Source: a bacterium M00.F.Ca.ET.205.01.1.1 (GTDB taxonomy: Bacteria; Pseudomonadota; Alphaproteobacteria; Rhizobiales; Rhizobiaceae). Taken from it: a DNA stretch of 64,000 nucleotides. A program made the position numbers and the translations under genes. Under the pieces are notes generated by a model. The model was not told the origin of the DNA, did no database searches, and saw only the letters and a program-made list of their open reading frames with translations. This document shows, in pieces, positions 19,608-28,112 of the stretch. The DNA lies in the NCBI GenBank assembly GCA_004791255.1, contig SRUQ01000008.1, forward strand, positions 248,001 through 312,000, written 5' to 3'. Each line of letters opens with the position of its first letter. Positions within the stretch are counted from its first letter, which is position 1.

Positions 19608-20378
19608 ATGACGGAATTCACGCCAAAATTCGATCTGGCCGGCAAGGTGGTGCTGGTCACCGGCGCTTCGCGCGGCATTGGCCGTGCCTGTGCTCTGGCC
19701 TGCGCCGGTTCCGGCGCCGACATGATCGTCGGGGTGCGCAGCAAGGCCGACGGCGCGGCGCTCGTCGCCGAGATCGAACGCATCGGCCGGCGGGCGCTCG
19801 CCGTGCAGATGGATGCGACCGATCTCCTCACGGTGCGTCACGGCGTTGCCGACGCGCATGCCGCCTTCGGCCGCATCGATGTTCTGGTCAACAATGTCGG
19901 GCTGGGCCCGGATAATTTGGCGGAAGATGTCACCGAGGAGGATTTCGACCTCACCGTAAACGTCAACCTCAAGGGCACGTTCTTTACAACGCAGGCGGTC
20001 GGGCGGCTGATGATTGCCCAAAAATCGGGGCGCATCATCAACATCTCCTCGCAGGCCGGGACGGTGACGCTGAAGGGCGAGGCGGTCTACTGCATGAGCA
20101 AGGCGGCGATCAACCATCTGACGCGCTGTCTCGCCGCCGAATGGGCGCAGCACAAGATCACCGTCAACAGCGTGGCTCCGACCTTCATCTGGACCGACGG
20201 CACCCGGCCGTCGCTCGCCGAACCGGATTTTCATGCGCGTGTGCTGGGCCACATCCCGCTTGGCCGCATCGGCGACCCGATCGATGTCGCCGGAGCCGTG
20301 GTGTTCCTCGCCTCGCCGGCGGCGTCTCTGATCACCGGGACGAACATATTGGTCGATGGCGGCTGGTCGGTGGCTTAG
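19608..20378 (+). CDS. SDR-family oxidoreductase
   Basis: A 256-residue short-chain dehydrogenase. It shows VTGASRGIGRAC for the coenzyme, NNVG in the middle, Ser in ISSQAG, the catalytic Tyr-Lys in YCMSKAA, and the closing TGTNILVDGGWSVA. VGVRSK after strand 2, lacking an Asp, suggests NADP(H) use. Start set at ATG 19608, preceded by GGGGA; a few upstream codons are in frame. It is likely gluconate-5-dehydrogenase-like or a 3-oxoacyl reductase-like enzyme, but the substrate is not determinable. The hydrolase at 20437 follows 58 bp downstream. Confidence 0.87.
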   Translation: MTEFTPKFDLAGKVVLVTGASRGIGRACALACAGSGADMIVGVRSKADGAALVAEIERIGRRALAVQMDATDLLTVRHGVADAHAAFGRIDVLVNNVGLGPDNLAEDVTEEDFDLTVNVNLKGTFFTTQAVGRLMIAQKSGRIINISSQAGTVTLKGEAVYCMSKAAINHLTRCLAAEWAQHKITVNSVAPTFIWTDGTRPSLAEPDFHARVLGHIPLGRIGDPIDVAGAVVFLASPAASLITGTNILVDGGWSVA

Positions 20379-20436
20379 GCACTCACATTTCCTGCTGCTT
20401 TTGAGTTTTTGCAGATATTTTTTCGGGAGCGGATTC

Positions 20437-20952
20437 TTGCCGAGTGATTTGGAGAACCGGGCTCGCGCGTTTGCCACCCGGGCGCACCGGTCGATCGACC
20501 AGCGACGAAAATATACCAACCAGCCCTATATCGTGCATCCCTTGGCAGTCGCCGAGATTGTACGTGGCGTGCCGCATACCGCCGAGATGATCGCCGCCGC
20601 CTATCTGCACGATGTGGTGGAAGACACGCCCGTAACGATTGCCGAGATCGAGGAGGAATTCGGCCCGGCAGTCGCCGGACTGGTCGGATGGCTGACCGAT
20701 GTGTCCGGGCCTTCCGACGGCAACCGTGCGGCACGCAAGGCAAAGGACCTGGCGCATACGGCAGCCGCGCCCGCCGAGGCAAAGACGATCAAGCTTGCCG
20801 ACCTTATCGACAACACCCGCACCATCGAGCAGCATGACCCCGGCTTCTGGCGCGTCTATCGCGTCGAAAAGATCCGGCTGCTCGACGTTTTGAGACAGGG
20901 CGATGCGACACTGTGGAAGCGTGCCGCCGAACAGTGTTCGATGCCTATTTGA
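20437..20952 (+). CDS. Single-domain HD hydrolase, SpoT/Mesh1-like (small alarmone hydrolase)
   Basis: A 171-residue protein made of one HD domain resembling the (p)ppGpp hydrolase half of RelA/SpoT. Metal-ligand motifs fall in order: AH at residue 17, YIVHP near 34, HDVVEDT at 58-64, and IKLADLIDNT further on. No synthetase, TGS or ACT domain is present. Such small alarmone hydrolases remove the 3'-pyrophosphate of (p)ppGpp or act on related nucleotides. The start is inferred as TTG 20437, because GGGAGC precedes it at optimal distance and the upstream in-frame codons are implausible. Its 3' end overlaps the converging DUF882 gene by 8 bp. Confidence 0.78.
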   Translation: MPSDLENRARAFATRAHRSIDQRRKYTNQPYIVHPLAVAEIVRGVPHTAEMIAAAYLHDVVEDTPVTIAEIEEEFGPAVAGLVGWLTDVSGPSDGNRAARKAKDLAHTAAAPAEAKTIKLADLIDNTRTIEQHDPGFWRVYRVEKIRLLDVLRQGDATLWKRAAEQCSMPI

Positions 20953-22561
20953 AGCTGGCCATCGGCAGGAATTTCACCGCGGAGCCGGTAAAACGACGGT
21001 GGTCGGCCGACTCGCTTCGCGGCCGGAATCCGGCGAGATAAACCTGCTCCGGCGCCGTGCGGATAATATTGGCTGCAATAACGGACGCCGGCGCGGCTCC
21101 GGTTGCCCCGTCGATGCCGCGATCAGCCGCAAGTGGCGGGCTGGTCGACACCACGGACGGCTTGACGCGCGGCTGGACACGGTCCGCCTTAGGGCTGGCC
21201 CTGACGCTATGTTCGAGCTTCGGCACGGGGGCAGCGACGCGCTGGCCGGCCAGCGGATCAAGGGTGTCGTCCACGGGATGCATGGCCAGCAAGGCCCCGA
21301 TTGCATCGCCGGATTTGGCCGCTTCCGGCTGACGCGCCTGATTTGTCTGATCTTGCGGCCGCCGTGTCGGCAACGGGATGTTGAGCGCCACCCCGTCCGG
21401 AGCGACGCTCGCGGGAGCGGCATCCGCCTTGGCCAGGGGAATGTCACTGCCAGCGGCCGGCTTTGCCACCGCCGGTTCGGCCCGTGGCTGGGACGCGCTC
21501 GGCACGGTTTGCGGGGCCGGAATGCCGGCCGTGGATTCAGCGCGCGGCGCGAAGGCCGGCAACGGCACTGCGCCGGGCGCCATGGCCATGACGATCGCTT
21601 CCGGCGCCCTTTGTCCAGTTGGCGTTTCTTCGGCCGGAGCGGCGGACGCCACCTGGATATCAGCCCGCTGGGCTGCCTCTGGCGGGACGATGGCAATGGC
21701 CTGTCCGGATTCGATTGATTTGGGCTCGACCGATTTGGCCGGTTTGCGCGGCGCCGGCACGGCTTGAGCGACCTCGTCCGGCTCGCCGCCGCGCCCACCC
21801 AAAAGGCTGGCGAACAGGCCGCGCTGCTTGCGTTGGCCACCATCGACGCTTGCCAGTTCGATGTTGGGGGTGCCGGCGGCCTTGCGCGATTTGTAGGCGG
21901 CCAGCGCCTGGTCGTAGCCAGGCAGCGCCCTACCGTCGCTCGGCATGTGCAGCGTGTTGCCGTTCGGGAATACCCTGGTGAGTTCCTGGCGGCTGATGCC
22001 TGGCCAGTGCCGCACATTGCCGACATCCATATGGATGAAAGGCGAGCCCGAGGTCGGGTAATAGCCGACACCGCCGCCCTGCATCTTGAGACCGATGTCG
22101 CGCAGCTTCTTCAGCGGCACATCCGGCAGGAAGAAGTCCATGGCGCGGCCAACCATGTGCTGGCTCTCCTTGGCCACGCCTTTCGAGCGGCCGCGCAGCA
22201 TGGCGTTCGTCGTCGGCGAACGATAGGCGCTGACCACGTGGATATAGGCTGTCGAGCCGCTGGTCCGGTAGGCCTGCCAGACGAGGTCGAGCAAGCGCGG
22301 ATCCATCCTGGTGGGCTCGTTGCGGCGCCAGTCGCGCAACATGAAGTTGATCTTCTTCAATCCGGCCTGATCATAGCGGCCATCGCGCTTGAACACGATC
22401 TCTGCCTTCTCGCCGGTATGGAGATGTTGGATCCTGAGAGCGCGCGTCTCGGCGAACGCAGAGGTGACGCACATGCAAAGGAACGTTGTCACGACGGCCG
22501 GCAAACTCGTCCACCAACGGAAAGCGCCGGGCGCGTTTTGTTCGCTTTCAATCACGTTCAT
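20945..22561 (-). CDS. Exported DUF882 (YcbK/M15-like) protein with Ala/Pro-rich tail
   Basis: A 538-residue protein. The hydrophobic N-terminal segment (about 17-37) is a signal or anchor. The DUF882 domain (about 50-215) carries the M15-type zinc and catalytic pattern: SAYRSPTTNAMLRG, SQHMVGRAMDFFLPD and FIHMDVGNVRHW, which supply His/Asp ligands. This fold includes D-Ala-D-Ala-type peptidoglycan peptidases, so envelope murein processing is likely. The remaining ~300 residues are low-complexity Ala/Pro with short basic patches. Start at ATG 22561; the frame continues upstream but lacks a plausible signal there. It converges with the HD hydrolase gene. Confidence 0.8.
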   Translation of the reverse strand: MNVIESEQNAPGAFRWWTSLPAVVTTFLCMCVTSAFAETRALRIQHLHTGEKAEIVFKRDGRYDQAGLKKINFMLRDWRRNEPTRMDPRLLDLVWQAYRTSGSTAYIHVVSAYRSPTTNAMLRGRSKGVAKESQHMVGRAMDFFLPDVPLKKLRDIGLKMQGGGVGYYPTSGSPFIHMDVGNVRHWPGISRQELTRVFPNGNTLHMPSDGRALPGYDQALAAYKSRKAAGTPNIELASVDGGQRKQRGLFASLLGGRGGEPDEVAQAVPAPRKPAKSVEPKSIESGQAIAIVPPEAAQRADIQVASAAPAEETPTGQRAPEAIVMAMAPGAVPLPAFAPRAESTAGIPAPQTVPSASQPRAEPAVAKPAAGSDIPLAKADAAPASVAPDGVALNIPLPTRRPQDQTNQARQPEAAKSGDAIGALLAMHPVDDTLDPLAGQRVAAPVPKLEHSVRASPKADRVQPRVKPSVVSTSPPLAADRGIDGATGAAPASVIAANIIRTAPEQVYLAGFRPRSESADHRRFTGSAVKFLPMASFK

Positions 22562-22902
22562 GCCTTGCACATCGTTTTTGTTTCGGCGTTTTGAGTCTGC
22601 GCCGATATGAAGAGCCTTGTTTTTCGAAGCCTGGACCTGACAGGCATGGGCTCGACCCGCGCAGACAGGCGTCCCACAACACGTCCTGTCGATGAACAGC
22701 ATCTTGGTTAACGAATCGTGTTCGCGACGGGAGGCGGCGATCAATCACCTAACGGCTGCCGCCTTCCAACCTCCGCTTCAGCGATATCCAGGGAGCGAGT
22801 CGGGACGGTTACTTTGTGACGGCTCCGCGCTATATTGAAGCAATTGCTAATATAATAAAAACGTGCCAGCGTCAGGTGCCGCGTCGCGTATGGGAGGTTG
22901 CC
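22562..22902. other. Non-coding stretch between DUF882 gene and cupin gene
   Basis: 341 bases without a convincing gene. It serves as the shared upstream region of two divergent genes. The right part is AT-rich and holds TATAAT at 22851-22856, 46 bp before the cupin start; no well-spaced -35 was found. Confidence 0.4.
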
Positions 22903-23286
22903 ATGGCCGATGGTGGAATGAATGTAACGAAACTTGCATTCAAGTCTCATAATAACCCGGATGAAGTTCGCTCGCCCGACAAGACACGCGTCGAGGTTGT
23001 GCGACTTCCCGGTTTCACACTCGGGCGGCTCAACATGGAGCCGGGATGGAAATGGTCCGAGTGCGTGAAGCCTGTCGTCAAGACAGACAGCTGTCAGGTA
23101 TCGCATGTCGGTTACGTTGTGTCGGGAACGATCACCGTTAGAATGAATGACGGCACCCAGAAAACGTTCGAGCAAGGCACGTCCTATACAATTCCGCCCG
23201 GCCATGACGCCTGGGTGGAGGGCAACGAACGCTTTGTTTGTATCGAAGTCATGAGTGCCGAGCAGTATGCCAAACCAGTAGGGTAG
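22903..23286 (+). CDS. Cupin-domain protein
   Basis: A 127-residue single cupin barrel. Motif 1 is degenerate (SHVGYVVSGTITVRMNDG) and motif 2 is recognisable (GTSYTIPPGHDAWVEGNE), with His residues that could hold a metal. Stand-alone cupins of this type are often small binding or regulatory proteins. GGGAGG at 22892 places the start at ATG 22903, although the frame opens further upstream. It lies just outside the tRNA-Thr repeat-bounded segment. Substrate unknown. Confidence 0.75.
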   Translation: MADGGMNVTKLAFKSHNNPDEVRSPDKTRVEVVRLPGFTLGRLNMEPGWKWSECVKPVVKTDSCQVSHVGYVVSGTITVRMNDGTQKTFEQGTSYTIPPGHDAWVEGNERFVCIEVMSAEQYAKPVG

Positions 23287-23742
23287 AAGGCAAAACTGCC
23301 AGGTTTGCGTCGGGCGACAGGGCTGCTGTCGCGCCATCAAATTGTCGACGCGGAAGACCACGCGACCGTGACTCCGCCCGCTCCGCAGGCACAACAAGAA
23401 CGATAATCTCGCCATCCAGAATCGGATGCGCGAGCGGGTGTGGTGCGTTCCGGCACAGACGTAGCGCCACAGAACCCATGTGGTCGGGGTTGCCCGGTGC
23501 AATTTCAAAGAGAACGGCTGGTGCTGCGAGACAGGATTGAACTCTCGTCTCCGTCAATAATTTCAATACCTTACGTTGTGTAAAATTGTGACGATCATAA
23601 CAATGAACCGAAATCCTTCGTATTCACTCAGCCTTTGAGCGCCGGGAATGCCCCGCCTGGTCGGCTTGTCCCGCAGCTGCCAGGGCCGGAACCGAATAGA
23701 CCCTGCCGCGTCATAGAAGCAGGTTCTCGTGGAGTCACATCG
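23287..23742. other. Gene-poor stretch holding a tRNA-Thr 3'-end copy
   Basis: 456 bases with no supported gene. The notable content is the tRNA-Thr-like fragment at 23519. A minus-strand open frame across 23249-23566 has no start signal or recognised family and overlaps the cupin gene. Confidence 0.45.
23502..23547. repeat. Partial copy of tRNA-Thr 3' end (candidate att site)
   Basis: Bases 23519-23547 repeat the 3' end of tRNA-Thr (29278-29306) in the same orientation: TGGTGCTGCGAGA, one mismatch, then AGGATTGAACTCTCG. Similarity continues to the left, beyond the CCA end, with about 14 of 17 positions shared or conservatively placed from 23502. Tyrosine recombinases usually duplicate tRNA 3' ends when they integrate, so this looks like the distal attachment site of an island now bounded at its other end by the intact tRNA. 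Confidence 0.6.
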
Positions 23743-24747
23743 ATGATTAGGTTCGTTCTGTTCGTCGCCGCGGCGCTCGCGCTGGCCAGCAGCGGGACAG
23801 AGGCGGCAAAGCTGGACCCTACAGCCGTCAATCAGGCCCAATTCAGCGCCGGCGAACCGAAAGGCGTCAGCCCGGCCATACTGAAGGCGCAGATTCTTCT
23901 GGATCGCGCCCGCTTCTCGCCGGGCCTGATCGACGGCCGCGTTTCAGAGAACTTCACCAAGGCGGTCCGGGCCTTTCAGGCGGCGAACGGATTCCCATCC
24001 GATGGCAAGCTCACGCGGGAGACTTGGGACAAGTTGATGGCAACCTCCGCCAACGCGGCGCTCGTAGCCTATGAGCTGACGCGCAAGGATGTGCGCGGGC
24101 CTTTTACCAAGCATATTCCGGCGCGCTTGGAGAGGATGGCCCACCTGCCGAGGCTCGGCTATCACAGCGCGATGGAGAAGCTGGCGGAACGCTTCCATGT
24201 CAGCGAACAAGTGCTCAGACGACTCAATCCGGGAATCCGCTTGAAGAAGGTCGGCACGAAGTTGCTGGTGCCTGACGTTGGTCGGGGCGATCCTCCCGCC
24301 GCCATTGCTGGCGTCGAAGTCGACAAGGGCGCCCGCCTGGTGCGCGTGCTCGATCCTTCCGGCAAAGCGCTTGCAGTCTACCCCGCCTCGATCGGCAGTG
24401 ACGAGAAGCCGGCGCCGAGCGGCCAGGCAGAGATCAAACGCGTGGTGCATAACCCGACCTATCACTACGATCCCGACTTCGCTTTCAAGGGAGTGAAGAC
24501 CAAGCGGCCCTTCGCCATTGCCGCCGGGCCGAACAATCCCGTGGGATCGGTTTGGATCGATCTCTCGATCGAGAGCTACGGCATTCACGGCACGCCCGAA
24601 CCCGGCAAGATCGGCGCGACCTTCTCGCATGGCTGCATCAGGCTGACTAACTGGGATGCAGAAGACCTCGCCTCTATGGTGGAGAAGGGGACAAAAGTTA
24701 CCTTCAAGGGTGAAACGGCGGAGGCTGGAGATGAGCAGCCTCAGTAG
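23743..24747 (+). CDS. L,D-transpeptidase (YkuD) with peptidoglycan-binding and LysM-like domains
   Basis: A 334-residue secreted enzyme. The signal peptide ends near residue 19. A PG_binding_1 domain (about 45-100, ARFSPGLIDGRVSENFTKAV) and a LysM-like segment (about 145-180, LAERFHVSEQVLRRLNPG) precede the YkuD catalytic domain (about 195-325). That domain has its His and the active-site Cys298 in SHGCIRLTN. It forms 3-3 peptide cross-links or attaches proteins to murein in the periplasm. ATG 23743 follows GGAG; the frame continues upstream without a signal sequence. It lies inside the tRNA-Thr-bounded segment, and similar genes are frequent in rhizobial chromosomes. Confidence 0.9.
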   Translation: MIRFVLFVAAALALASSGTEAAKLDPTAVNQAQFSAGEPKGVSPAILKAQILLDRARFSPGLIDGRVSENFTKAVRAFQAANGFPSDGKLTRETWDKLMATSANAALVAYELTRKDVRGPFTKHIPARLERMAHLPRLGYHSAMEKLAERFHVSEQVLRRLNPGIRLKKVGTKLLVPDVGRGDPPAAIAGVEVDKGARLVRVLDPSGKALAVYPASIGSDEKPAPSGQAEIKRVVHNPTYHYDPDFAFKGVKTKRPFAIAAGPNNPVGSVWIDLSIESYGIHGTPEPGKIGATFSHGCIRLTNWDAEDLASMVEKGTKVTFKGETAEAGDEQPQ

Positions 24748-24827
24748 CGCATACGCGGAACGCCCGGCGCTCGTGTGTTTGCAGCGCACATTCCAGCGGC
24801 CAATGAGGGCACGGTACCCCGTTCTCA

Positions 24828-25097
24828 TTAAAACGCGAGCAGGGCCTTTCCGTATTTGGCCCAAAGCTGCTCGCAATCTCTGGCTCGAAGAGTTGGAGTT
24901 CCCAGGCCGCCGTATACAACCATTGCGGCACGCACATCGTAGCCCAAGATTGGAGCATTGGCGACAAACTGGACGGCCTCACCCAAACGGCAAACGTCAA
25001 TAGCGGCCTCGATTTTGTTGGTGCTATCGAACACACCCAGGATCTGGGCTTCCTTGTTCCTCACTTCCAACACAGCTGCCAGCGCTTCTTCAGTCAT
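24828..25097 (-). CDS. Small hypothetical protein (second gene of a coupled pair)
   Basis: 89 residues, MTEEALAAVLEVRNKEAQIL at the start, a mixed alpha/beta body and a QLWAKYGKALLAF end. No family recognised. Its ATG at 25097 overlaps the TGA of the upstream gene (25094) by four bases (ATGA), which is typical of translationally coupled real gene pairs and supports both. Confidence 0.5.
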   Translation of the reverse strand: MTEEALAAVLEVRNKEAQILGVFDSTNKIEAAIDVCRLGEAVQFVANAPILGYDVRAAMVVYGGLGTPTLRARDCEQLWAKYGKALLAF

Positions 25098-25336
25098 GAT
25101 GTGGCCTGTCGAGGTACCGCTTTTGCATTGGGCATCAATGAGACAACGCTTCGCGGCGTGTCCCGAACGCGCCGAGTGCTTCGCGACATTTGTTGATTGC
25201 ACCTTGCCGCGAACCATTCAGCGCCATCGCGCGTCAACCCTATGAGGCATTGGTTAGAGAAATCCGCCGGCACGCCCACGAAAGTGTCAAATACGGCCCA
25301 AGTGTCGGTCGGCTCCTGCACGATGACGAATCTCAT
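25094..25336 (-). CDS. Small hypothetical protein (first gene of a coupled pair)
   Basis: 80 residues beginning MRFVIVQEPTDTWAVFDTFV, with a compact N-terminal half and a basic C-terminal tail. TAGGAG lies 8 bases before ATG 25336, a strong ribosome binding site. It ends in an ATGA overlap with the next gene. The pattern W.VFDT..G.PA is reminiscent of short conserved rhizobial proteins, but no function is known. Confidence 0.5.
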   Translation of the reverse strand: MRFVIVQEPTDTWAVFDTFVGVPADFSNQCLIGLTRDGAEWFAARCNQQMSRSTRRVRDTPRSVVSLMPNAKAVPRQATS

Positions 25337-25607
25337 ATTCGGCACTCCTAATGTAATGACTCGCGAGGAGTGCCCACTGTTCCGACACATGATCCCTGTG
25401 ACCGTTCTGTCAGAAATTGCTGAATCCAACCCTACCCGAGCTGTGAATTGCGGCTGGCAGCTCGACCTTCTTGGACAGACACTCATGAGGGGCCTACCCT
25501 GGCGATCACTTCAAAATCAACACTCCAGACCGGTGCGTCAGCCGCAGCACCAGGCGGTTCCTAGCGTTGAGCAGTTCGGGGCGATCGGTGGGAATCGATC
25601 GTCCGTC

Positions 25608-26270
25608 TCAGTTCGCGACGTTCCGAGGTTGCGGGATTGCGTGCGTTAGACAGCGATGCGAGGCTTCTTTTTCAGGGTGTCTTAGTGCTTTGGGTTTTGC
25701 TTCCCGCTTCGCCGCAGGTTGCTGATTTGCGACTCCCTGAGCTATCCGCGCCTCCCGTAGACGGGCGGTCTTGGCCTCGCGAGCGATGCCGTATTGCGCT
25801 GTCGCAAATGGCCGGCCAAGAGGCGGTAAATCTTCGACTGGCTGTAGATAGCGATGACGGCGACATTCGGCATTCCGCATTTGCGAGGCCTTGTAAGCTT
25901 CAGTGTCTCTGGCGGCGTCTCGTCGTCGCTTCCTTTCTCCGGGTTCGGCATCTTCGGCAGCCTTTTCTATGCTCGGCCATCGGCGCCGCAGTTCCTCAAA
26001 CGAACGGAATGGCACCCGCCAGGCGCGCAGCTCGTCATCCCAACTTGCCACGGACTGCCCGCAACTCCTCGAGAACGGTCTTCGAACAAGGCGTGCGAAC
26101 ACACGTATGTCCGTACCCTCCAAGTATGAGCTGGATATCGGATCGAAGGCGAAAGTATCACGTCCCTTGCTGCCTCCGTGGACAGCCAACATCTCTGCCT
26201 CTCGCGCCAACCAGCGGTCGATCCAGCGGGTGGCCGTCTTTCCGGGGACGAACCAAATCTTGCGCTTCAC
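25608..26270 (-). CDS. Hypothetical basic protein
   Basis: 220 residues, starting at GTG 26270 preceded by GGTGGA. The N-terminal half contains IWFVPGKTATRWIDRWLARE and an Asp/Phe segment FAFDPISSSYLEG. The middle has SWDDELRAWRVPFRSFEELR. The second half is Arg/Lys/Glu-rich and probably helical. Amino-acid usage and the long open frame in modest-GC DNA favour a real gene. No domain was recognised, and the protein may be a truncated relative of a larger one. Confidence 0.45.
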   Translation of the reverse strand: MKRKIWFVPGKTATRWIDRWLAREAEMLAVHGGSKGRDTFAFDPISSSYLEGTDIRVFARLVRRPFSRSCGQSVASWDDELRAWRVPFRSFEELRRRWPSIEKAAEDAEPGERKRRRDAARDTEAYKASQMRNAECRRHRYLQPVEDLPPLGRPFATAQYGIAREAKTARLREARIAQGVANQQPAAKREAKPKALRHPEKEASHRCLTHAIPQPRNVAN

Positions 26271-26591
26271 TCCACCTTGCCAGGGGAAAGGCCTGTCGAA
26301 ATCGCTATACGGCCATTCTATCGAGCGAAAGCGCGCTTCGGCGCCGGGCGCATTCCCCGTTCGCGCACGGGATTGCGTCCGAGTTATCCATCGTATTTAT
26401 GTGATCGCGCTTCGTTGCCTTGAACGCCGTCCCAACCTTTAGGTTCACGAGCATCGATCCGATGGCCATTGGTCGGATACCGAGAGGGACAGGGCGCCGT
26501 ACGCTGGCGCCCCAAAAATGCATCCCTACCCCAAGGGACGGTGAAACCTTCTCCACTCTCGGTGATTAACCCTGATCTGAAAGGCGAATCC
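26271..26591. other. Stretch without a supported gene
   Basis: 321 bases between divergent genes. Several short open frames cross it on both strands, but none has a ribosome binding site plus a recognisable protein. Presumably the shared promoter region of the genes at 25608 and 26592. Confidence 0.35.
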
Positions 26592-26798
26592 ATGCCGAGA
26601 CGACAGGGGATGGCGACAACAGCCATGCGGCCAAGAAAGCCCCGTTCGCGCCCGCTAAAAGGCGAGGAAACAGAGGTGAAGCATATTGTGGAGACCCAGA
26701 ATGTGTCGCCAGACCAGGCGCGGGAACTTCTGCGTCGATATGGACACGATTGGCGCAAGATAGAAGAAGCCGCGAAGTCCTACAAAGACGAAAAATAA
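26592..26798 (+). CDS. Small DUF3606-like basic protein
   Basis: 68 residues. An Arg/Lys/Pro-rich N-terminus is followed by a three-helix segment EVKHIVETQNVSPDQARELLRRYG, resembling DUF3606 or UBA-like bundles common in rhizobial stress genes. Start at ATG 26592 with a weak GAAAGG upstream; ATG 26610 is possible. The next small gene follows 39 bp downstream, so they may be cotranscribed. Confidence 0.5.
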   Translation: MPRRQGMATTAMRPRKPRSRPLKGEETEVKHIVETQNVSPDQARELLRRYGHDWRKIEEAAKSYKDEK

Positions 26799-26837
26799 GG
26801 ATTGCCTAGTTGGAGGGGCGATCCGGGAGGAAATTCC

Positions 26838-26999
26838 ATGCCAACCAAAATCAAAGATGCGCCACCGAAGCAGCCCGACCGGAGGAAGCCACCTGTGACT
26901 CGTCCCGACAAGGAAGCACCATCATTTGAGCATGTCGATCCACCGCCGCGAGATGTGCGCGAAGCTCCGGCACCAAATCCAAACGGCGATAAGAAGTAA
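26838..26999 (+). CDS. Small proline/lysine-rich protein
   Basis: 53 residues, highly charged and Pro-rich, with no hydrophobic core and probably disordered. GGGAGG at 26825 sits 7 bases before ATG 26838, which supports translation. No family recognised. It follows the DUF3606-like gene in the same direction. Confidence 0.45.
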   Translation: MPTKIKDAPPKQPDRRKPPVTRPDKEAPSFEHVDPPPRDVREAPAPNPNGDKK

Positions 27000-27208
27000 C
27001 CGCCGGCGCGCGCCGAAACCTCTGGGTATCTTGCAGGGTGGAAGCCGATTTTTTGCATGTGCCCTGAGCCATGTCCTTGCTCACAGAACGTTCCGCAAGT
27101 CATAGGTTCATGGGTGATGGAGACGCGCCAGACCCAGTGATCGCCTCTCGGAACATAAGGAGCTAACGACCGTTTTGCCTTTGTGTAAAACCAAGGAGGC
27201 TGTTGACC

Positions 27209-27412
27209 ATGGACTGGAACCGCGTTGAAGGAAACTGGAAACAGGTCAAAGGCAAGATCAAGGAGCAGTGGGGCAAACTCACCGATGACGATCTGGACCG
27301 AATCGCCGGCAAGCGCGACCAACTGGAAGGCAAGATTCAGGAACGTTACGGGATTGAGAAGGATAGGGTGCGTCGAGATATCGACGACTGGTATACACGC
27401 CAAGGCTGGTAG
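27209..27412 (+). CDS. CsbD-family stress protein
   Basis: A 67-residue CsbD-like protein. The family start MDWNRVEGNWKQVKGKIKEQ and the GKLTDDDLDRIAGKRDQLEG core are clear; the C-terminus WYTRQGW is typical. CsbD proteins are abundant, hydrophilic, general-stress-induced proteins of unknown mechanism. AAGGAGG precedes ATG 27209; an earlier TTG is in frame but has no such site. A terminator hairpin follows. Confidence 0.9.
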   Translation: MDWNRVEGNWKQVKGKIKEQWGKLTDDDLDRIAGKRDQLEGKIQERYGIEKDRVRRDIDDWYTRQGW

Positions 27413-27433
27413 GATTGGCGTTGGCCATTGAAA

Positions 27434-27461
27434 GGCGCTGCCGCTTGGCAGCGCCATCTTT
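27434..27461 (+). terminator. Terminator after CsbD gene
   Basis: A perfect 9-bp stem GGCGCTGCC/GGCAGCGCC around GCTT is followed by a short T-rich tail (ATCTTTG), 21 bp after the CsbD stop. Confidence 0.75.
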
Positions 27462-27719
27462 GATGGACCACCAAGCGCCTCCCGGAACCGCACCTAGCCG
27501 CAAGGGGGGGGTTGCAAAGCGTGCTCGTCGTGTTTTCGACGCGGGACTACGCAGTTGCAGCCATCGCCCGAATGCAGATGCCGAAGGGTGTCCCTCACGC
27601 CGACGTGCCGACCATTGCGCCCTGTTTGGAACAAGAGGTTTTTCTGTCCGTTGGGATGAGCGACACCGTTTTGCGATCAACGCAGGTGAGGGACGGGTCC
27701 GACAAAAACGGAGAATAGT
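27462..27719. other. Leader region before DUF1236-like gene, no clear gene
   Basis: 258 bases. An open frame from 27512 (TTG) to 27718 ends just before the next start, but its protein shows no family and its start follows only a run of G. More probably untranslated leader or a broken small gene. Confidence 0.35.
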
Positions 27720-28019
27720 ATGAAAATCCACCTTAGAACCGCTGCGGCCAGCTTGTTCATTCTTTTTGGGGTGGGGGCCGCCGCCGCCGAGGACATAATA
27801 ATTCAACCCGAAGAAGACACTGTCATCCAAGAATATGTGAAAAAGGAGCCGTTGGGATCAATCAAGTTGCCAGGTGTGGAACTCAACGTCGGCACCGCTC
27901 TGCCGGATACGGTCGAACTTCGTGAAGTCCCCAAGGTCAAATACCGCTACGTGGTGATCGACAACCGGACGGTTCTCGTGGACCCCGGTACGCGCAAGAT
28001 CATCAAGGTCTACAACTGA
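27720..28019 (+). CDS. Secreted DUF1236-like protein
   Basis: A 99-residue protein: a signal peptide (MKIHLRTAAASLFILFGVGA, cleaved near AAA-ED), then a small domain with GTALPDTVELREVP and a terminal YRYVVIDNRTVLVDPGTRKI block. This is the usual layout of DUF1236 proteins in Mesorhizobium and Bradyrhizobium. Periplasmic; function unknown. GGAG lies 8 bases before the start. A GC-rich hairpin follows the stop. Confidence 0.8.
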   Translation: MKIHLRTAAASLFILFGVGAAAAEDIIIQPEEDTVIQEYVKKEPLGSIKLPGVELNVGTALPDTVELREVPKVKYRYVVIDNRTVLVDPGTRKIIKVYN

Positions 28020-28040
28020 GTACTCATCGTCGTCTTTATG

Positions 28041-28059
28041 GCCCCGCCTTCGGCGGGGC
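28041..28059 (+). terminator. Hairpin after DUF1236-like gene
   Basis: A perfect 8-bp stem GCCCCGCC/GGCGGGGC around TTC lies 21 bp after the stop. There is no T run, so termination efficiency is uncertain. Confidence 0.6.
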
Positions 28060-28112
28060 TGCTAAGGCTGTGAGTCTCGCGATCCGGCAAGCGACCTGAC
28101 AGAGGCCGATGA

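Noticed and set aside
23249..23566. Minus-strand open frame next to the tRNA-Thr fragment
   Set aside because: It overlaps the cupin 3' end, has no ribosome binding site and no family; it could be gene debris but cannot be supported.
27512..27718. Possible 68-residue gene before the DUF1236-like gene
   Set aside because: Weak TTG start after a run of G, no recognised family, no conservation evidence.
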